A program made the position numbers and the translations under genes. Below, one piece after another: positions 61,462 to 64,000 of a stretch of DNA of 64,000 nucleotides (positions within the stretch are counted from its first letter, which is position 1; every line of letters begins with the position of its first letter). Under the pieces are notes generated by a model. The model worked only from the letters and a program-made list of their open reading frames with translations. It ran no database searches and was not told the origin of the DNA. The DNA is from Natronoarchaeum philippinense (GTDB lineage: Archaea; Halobacteriota; Halobacteria; Halobacteriales; Natronoarchaeaceae), in contig NZ_OBEJ01000003.1 in assembly GCF_900215575.1 (NCBI RefSeq), forward strand, positions 248,001 to 312,000. Direction: 5' to 3'.

Positions 61462-62546
61462 TTGTCACCCTCCTGAAGCCGCTCGGCGACATCGACGAGC
61501 ACGTCGACCGATCGGTCGTACTCTTCGAGCGCGAGGTGTTCGTTGGGCGCGTGGTCGAGATCCGAGTCGCCCGGGCCGTAGGTGACCATCGGGCAGTCCC
61601 AGTGCTGGGCGAACACGTTCATGTCGCTGGTGCCGGTCTTGCGCAGCAGGCGCGGGTCGCCGTCGGCCTGCCGGATCGCAACGCGGAACGCCCGGGCCAC
61701 CTTCGTCCGGGAGCTTTGCATCACGGGCTCGACCTTGTCGTTCCAGTGGACGCTGCCGACGCCTTCGAGGTAGCCGTCGGCGATCTCGCGGACCTCCTCG
61801 ACGGTGAGCCGCGGCGGAACGCGCAACTGGACCTCCATCGTCGCCTCGACGGAGAGGCCGTCCTCGGTCAGGCCGCCCTTCATCTGGGTGGGCTTGGGCG
61901 TCACCTGCTCGAAGACGGGCCCCCACTCGTCCTCCTCGAACTCGGCTTCGACCTGCGACCACCAGCGAATCGCGTCCTGCACGGCGTTGTTCTCGGGCCG
62001 CGAGCTGTGACCGGACTCGCTGGTCGCCACGTAGGTACCAGCGAGCAGGCCGCGATAGCCCAGCGTGATGCCGTTCCAGCCGCTGGGTTCGCCGTTGACG
62101 ACGGCGTCCGGGCCGGAATCGCGGTCCTCGACGACGTGGCGCGAGCCCCGGGAGTCGACCTCCTCGCCGGTGACGCCGATGAAACTCACTCCCGTGCGGA
62201 CGGCGGCGACGGCCATCGCGGCCAGCGGGCCGGTGGCGTCGACGCTCCCGCGGCCCCACAGCGCCTCGCCCGCGCGGATGCCCTCGTCGTACTCGCTGTC
62301 GTCGATCCGGACGGGGATGTCGCCCGGGACGGTGTCGAGGTGAGAGGTCAGTAAGACTGAATCGTCGGCCGGCGCGCGCACGTTGCCGATGTCGTCGATC
62401 CAGACCTCGCGGTCGTGGGCCTCGAAAAAGTCGACGAGTCGTTCGGCGACGGCGTCCTCCTCGCCGGTCGGCGAGGGGGTCTCGACGAGGTCGACCAGTA
62501 GATCGCGCGCGTCGTCGGCCGAGATGGAGGCGACTGCGGCGCTCAC
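61458..62546 (-). CDS. [LysW]-ornithine/lysine hydrolase (M20 family)
   Basis: Three hundred sixty-two residues. Zinc-binding motifs are LLTSHLDTVPGD and WGRGSVDATGPLAAMA, the general-base Glu is in GVTGEEVDSRGS, and the final His is in GTSDMNVFAQHWDCPMVTYG. In archaea the ArgE/LysK-type enzyme removes the LysW carrier from ornithine or lysine. It overlaps both neighbours by 4 bases in the argB-D-E-F operon. Confidence 0.9.
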   Translation of the reverse strand: MSAAVASISADDARDLLVDLVETPSPTGEEDAVAERLVDFFEAHDREVWIDDIGNVRAPADDSVLLTSHLDTVPGDIPVRIDDSEYDEGIRAGEALWGRGSVDATGPLAAMAVAAVRTGVSFIGVTGEEVDSRGSRHVVEDRDSGPDAVVNGEPSGWNGITLGYRGLLAGTYVATSESGHSSRPENNAVQDAIRWWSQVEAEFEEDEWGPVFEQVTPKPTQMKGGLTEDGLSVEATMEVQLRVPPRLTVEEVREIADGYLEGVGSVHWNDKVEPVMQSSRTKVARAFRVAIRQADGDPRLLRKTGTSDMNVFAQHWDCPMVTYGPGDSDLDHAPNEHLALEEYDRSVDVLVDVAERLQEGDK

Positions 62547-63679
62547 GAGCCATCACCCAGTTCGTCGACCAGCGCGTCGACCACCTGATCGGCGTGCTCG
62601 CGCTCGATGGTCAGCGGCGGCAGCAGTCGGAGCACCGACCGGCCCGCGGGCAGCGCGAGGATGCCGTGGTTCAGCGCGAGCTGCTTGAGTAAGCGATTCG
62701 AGCCGCGCTTGACCTCGACGCCGACCATGAGCCCCTCGCCGCGAACGTCCCGCACCGTGTCGCCGAGTTCGGCCTCGATCTCCTCGCGCAGGTACGAGCC
62801 GACTTCCGCGGCGTGGGCGGGGACCTCTTCGTCGACGATCGTCGAGACGGTCGCCTCGGCGGCGGCGCTGATGACGGGGCCGCCCGAGAACGTCGAGGCG
62901 TGCGAGCCGTAGTTCTCGGCGATCCAGTCGCGACACAGCGTCGCACCGATCGGGAAGCCGTTGCCCAGTCCCTTCGCGCTGGTGAGGATGTCCGGGACGA
63001 CGCCGCTCTGCTCGGCGGCCCACAGCGTGCCCGTCCGGCCCATGCCGGTCTGGACCTCGTCGAAGATCAAGGCGGCGTCGTTAGCCTCGGTCTCCTCGCG
63101 AGCGGCTTCGAGGAAGGACTTCTCGGCGGGGTTGATGCCGCCTTCGCCCTGGATCGGTTCGACGATCACCGCGGCGGTGTCGGCGTCGACCGCCTCGCCC
63201 AGCGCCTCGGGATCGTTGTAGGGAACGAACTCCACGTCGCCGATCAGCGGCTCGTAGGGCTCCTTGTACTTGTTCTTCCAGGTGGTCGCCAGCGAGCCCA
63301 TCGTCCGGCCGTGGAACCCCTGCATCGTGGCGACGATCTTCGAGTCGCCCGTTGCGCTCCGGGCGAACTTCAGCGCGGCCTCGTTGGCCTCGGTGCCGGA
63401 GTTACAGAGCCACGTCTTGTCGATGCCGTCGGGCGCCGTCTCGGCCAGCAACTCGTAGATCGCCGTCCGGGACTCGACCGGGTAGGACGCCTGCACGTAG
63501 GTCAGGTCGTCCAGTTGGTCGCGCACCGCGGCGTCGACGGCGTCGTGGCTGTGTCCCAGCGGGACGCAGGCGTAACTGGCGCCCATGTCGAGGAACTCGT
63601 TGCCGCCGTCGTCGTACAGGTACGGTCCGTCGCCCGATTCGATCTGGATCGGCTTCTCGTTGAAAATGAATCCGCTCAT
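62543..63679 (-). CDS. argD: [LysW]-aminoadipate/glutamate semialdehyde aminotransferase
   Basis: Three hundred seventy-eight residues of class III aminotransferases. PLP lysine is in ILTSAKGLGNGFPIGA, the Asp for the pyridine nitrogen in AALIFDEVQTGMGRTG, and the start has YLYDDGGNEFLDMGASYACV. It makes the terminal amino group of ornithine or lysine while the substrate is carried on LysW. Overlaps its neighbours by 4 bases. Confidence 0.93.
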   Translation of the reverse strand: MSGFIFNEKPIQIESGDGPYLYDDGGNEFLDMGASYACVPLGHSHDAVDAAVRDQLDDLTYVQASYPVESRTAIYELLAETAPDGIDKTWLCNSGTEANEAALKFARSATGDSKIVATMQGFHGRTMGSLATTWKNKYKEPYEPLIGDVEFVPYNDPEALGEAVDADTAAVIVEPIQGEGGINPAEKSFLEAAREETEANDAALIFDEVQTGMGRTGTLWAAEQSGVVPDILTSAKGLGNGFPIGATLCRDWIAENYGSHASTFSGGPVISAAAEATVSTIVDEEVPAHAAEVGSYLREEIEAELGDTVRDVRGEGLMVGVEVKRGSNRLLKQLALNHGILALPAGRSVLRLLPPLTIEREHADQVVDALVDELGDGS

Positions 63680-64000
63680 TGTTCTGTCTCCGCTTCTGGT
63701 TCGGCGTCCGCATCGTCTGCAAGCGCGCTCGCCGCGATGTGCGTGCCGCCGCCATCGACGGCCGACAGCACCGGCTCCTCGGCGTTGGCGTCCGCGACGA
63801 CGACCTCGTCGGCACCGTCCGAGAGGGCTTCCTTGGCGGCCATGACCTTCTTGGTCATGAACCCTTCAGCGGCGTCCTCGATCAGTTCGAGCCCGGCGGG
63901 GTCGTCGGCCGTCTCGATCAGCGTCGACTCGTCCTCGGGATCTTCGAGGATGCCGGGCACGTCCGTCAGCACGACCAGCGTGGCGTCGAGCGCGCCCGCG
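63676..64000 (-). CDS. argB: [LysW]-aminoadipate/glutamate kinase, C-terminal part
   Basis: Partial; the N-terminus lies beyond the right edge. The visible 107 residues include AGALDATLVVLTDVPGILED, the KKVMAAKEALSDGADEVVVA lysine region and VDGGGTHIAASAL, all typical of the acetylglutamate/aminoadipate kinase family. A GTG at 63972 is internal: the frame continues in family sequence to the edge. First visible gene of the argB-D-E-F operon. Confidence 0.88.
   Translation of the reverse strand, partial: AGALDATLVVLTDVPGILEDPEDESTLIETADDPAGLELIEDAAEGFMTKKVMAAKEALSDGADEVVVADANAEEPVLSAVDGGGTHIAASALADDADAEPEAETEQ

Noticed and set aside
1-64000. CRISPR arrays, tRNA or rRNA genes
   Set aside because: No regularly spaced identical repeats, no T-arm and cloverleaf pattern and no rRNA-like block were found by eye; a covariance search would be needed to exclude a tRNA fully.

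Overview
The window reads as chromosome of a halophilic archaeon (Halobacteria). The supporting signs are GC-rich DNA, very acidic proteins full of D and E, TATA-like boxes about 25-28 bases ahead of many ATG/GTG codons (leaderless transcripts), Tat-type lipoprotein signals, and archaeal information-processing genes: PCNA, primase large subunit, Orc1/Cdc6, Hjc and a twin TatC. The genus cannot be fixed from this alone. No rRNA, tRNA or CRISPR array was recognised.

Bases 1-9400 are a patchwork. Two toxin-antitoxin-like gene pairs flank a nucleotide-sugar dehydrogenase. A TnpB-only IS1341-type element ends just before a sugar nucleotidyltransferase. A DUF234-type ATPase follows, with a decayed paralogue fragment, hairpin repeats and a strong inverted repeat upstream. 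The stretch closes with three conserved genes of unknown function.

Bases 10197-33434 form a sugar-acid catabolic island bordered by two AT-rich, gene-poor stretches (9480-10120 and 33480-34050). Its left part looks like a complete oxidative xylose pathway of the Haloferax Xac type: XacA-like dehydrogenase, XacD-like xylonate dehydratase, XacE-like 2-keto-3-deoxyxylonate dehydratase and XacF-like 2-oxoglutarate semialdehyde dehydrogenase. The middle holds an SDR, an IclR regulator, mannonate dehydratase (UxuA), a second SDR, a complete TRAP transporter and a three-gene altronate/galactarate-dehydratase-like operon. The right part has a sorbitol-dehydrogenase-like enzyme, a Usp protein, LutC and a LutB-LutA fusion, a second enolase-superfamily dehydratase, a second FAA-type hydrolase and a second Gfo/Idh oxidoreductase. 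Together they suggest uptake and oxidation of pentoses, hexuronates or aldonates and probably a deoxysugar or sugar acid that yields lactate.

Two observations in the island stand out. The two large subunits of the UxaA-like operon have lost opposite halves of the family's conserved motifs, which predicts an obligate hetero-oligomer. Also, two noncoding regions 15.6 kb apart each carry the same ordered set of three palindromes. The first two palindromes sit exactly 57 bp apart in both copies, and a variant of the same operator lies in front of the IclR gene.

From 34184 to the right edge the content is conserved housekeeping: UvrB, a PPC/DUF296 protein, Orc1/Cdc6, a MutS5-like ATPase, LarE, divergent TatC genes, RlmE, PCNA, PriL, a cytochrome P450, Hjc, an NhaC antiporter and a LysW-type arginine/lysine biosynthesis operon that runs off the window. 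Four short genes of 51-57 codons sit in gaps between the larger ones.
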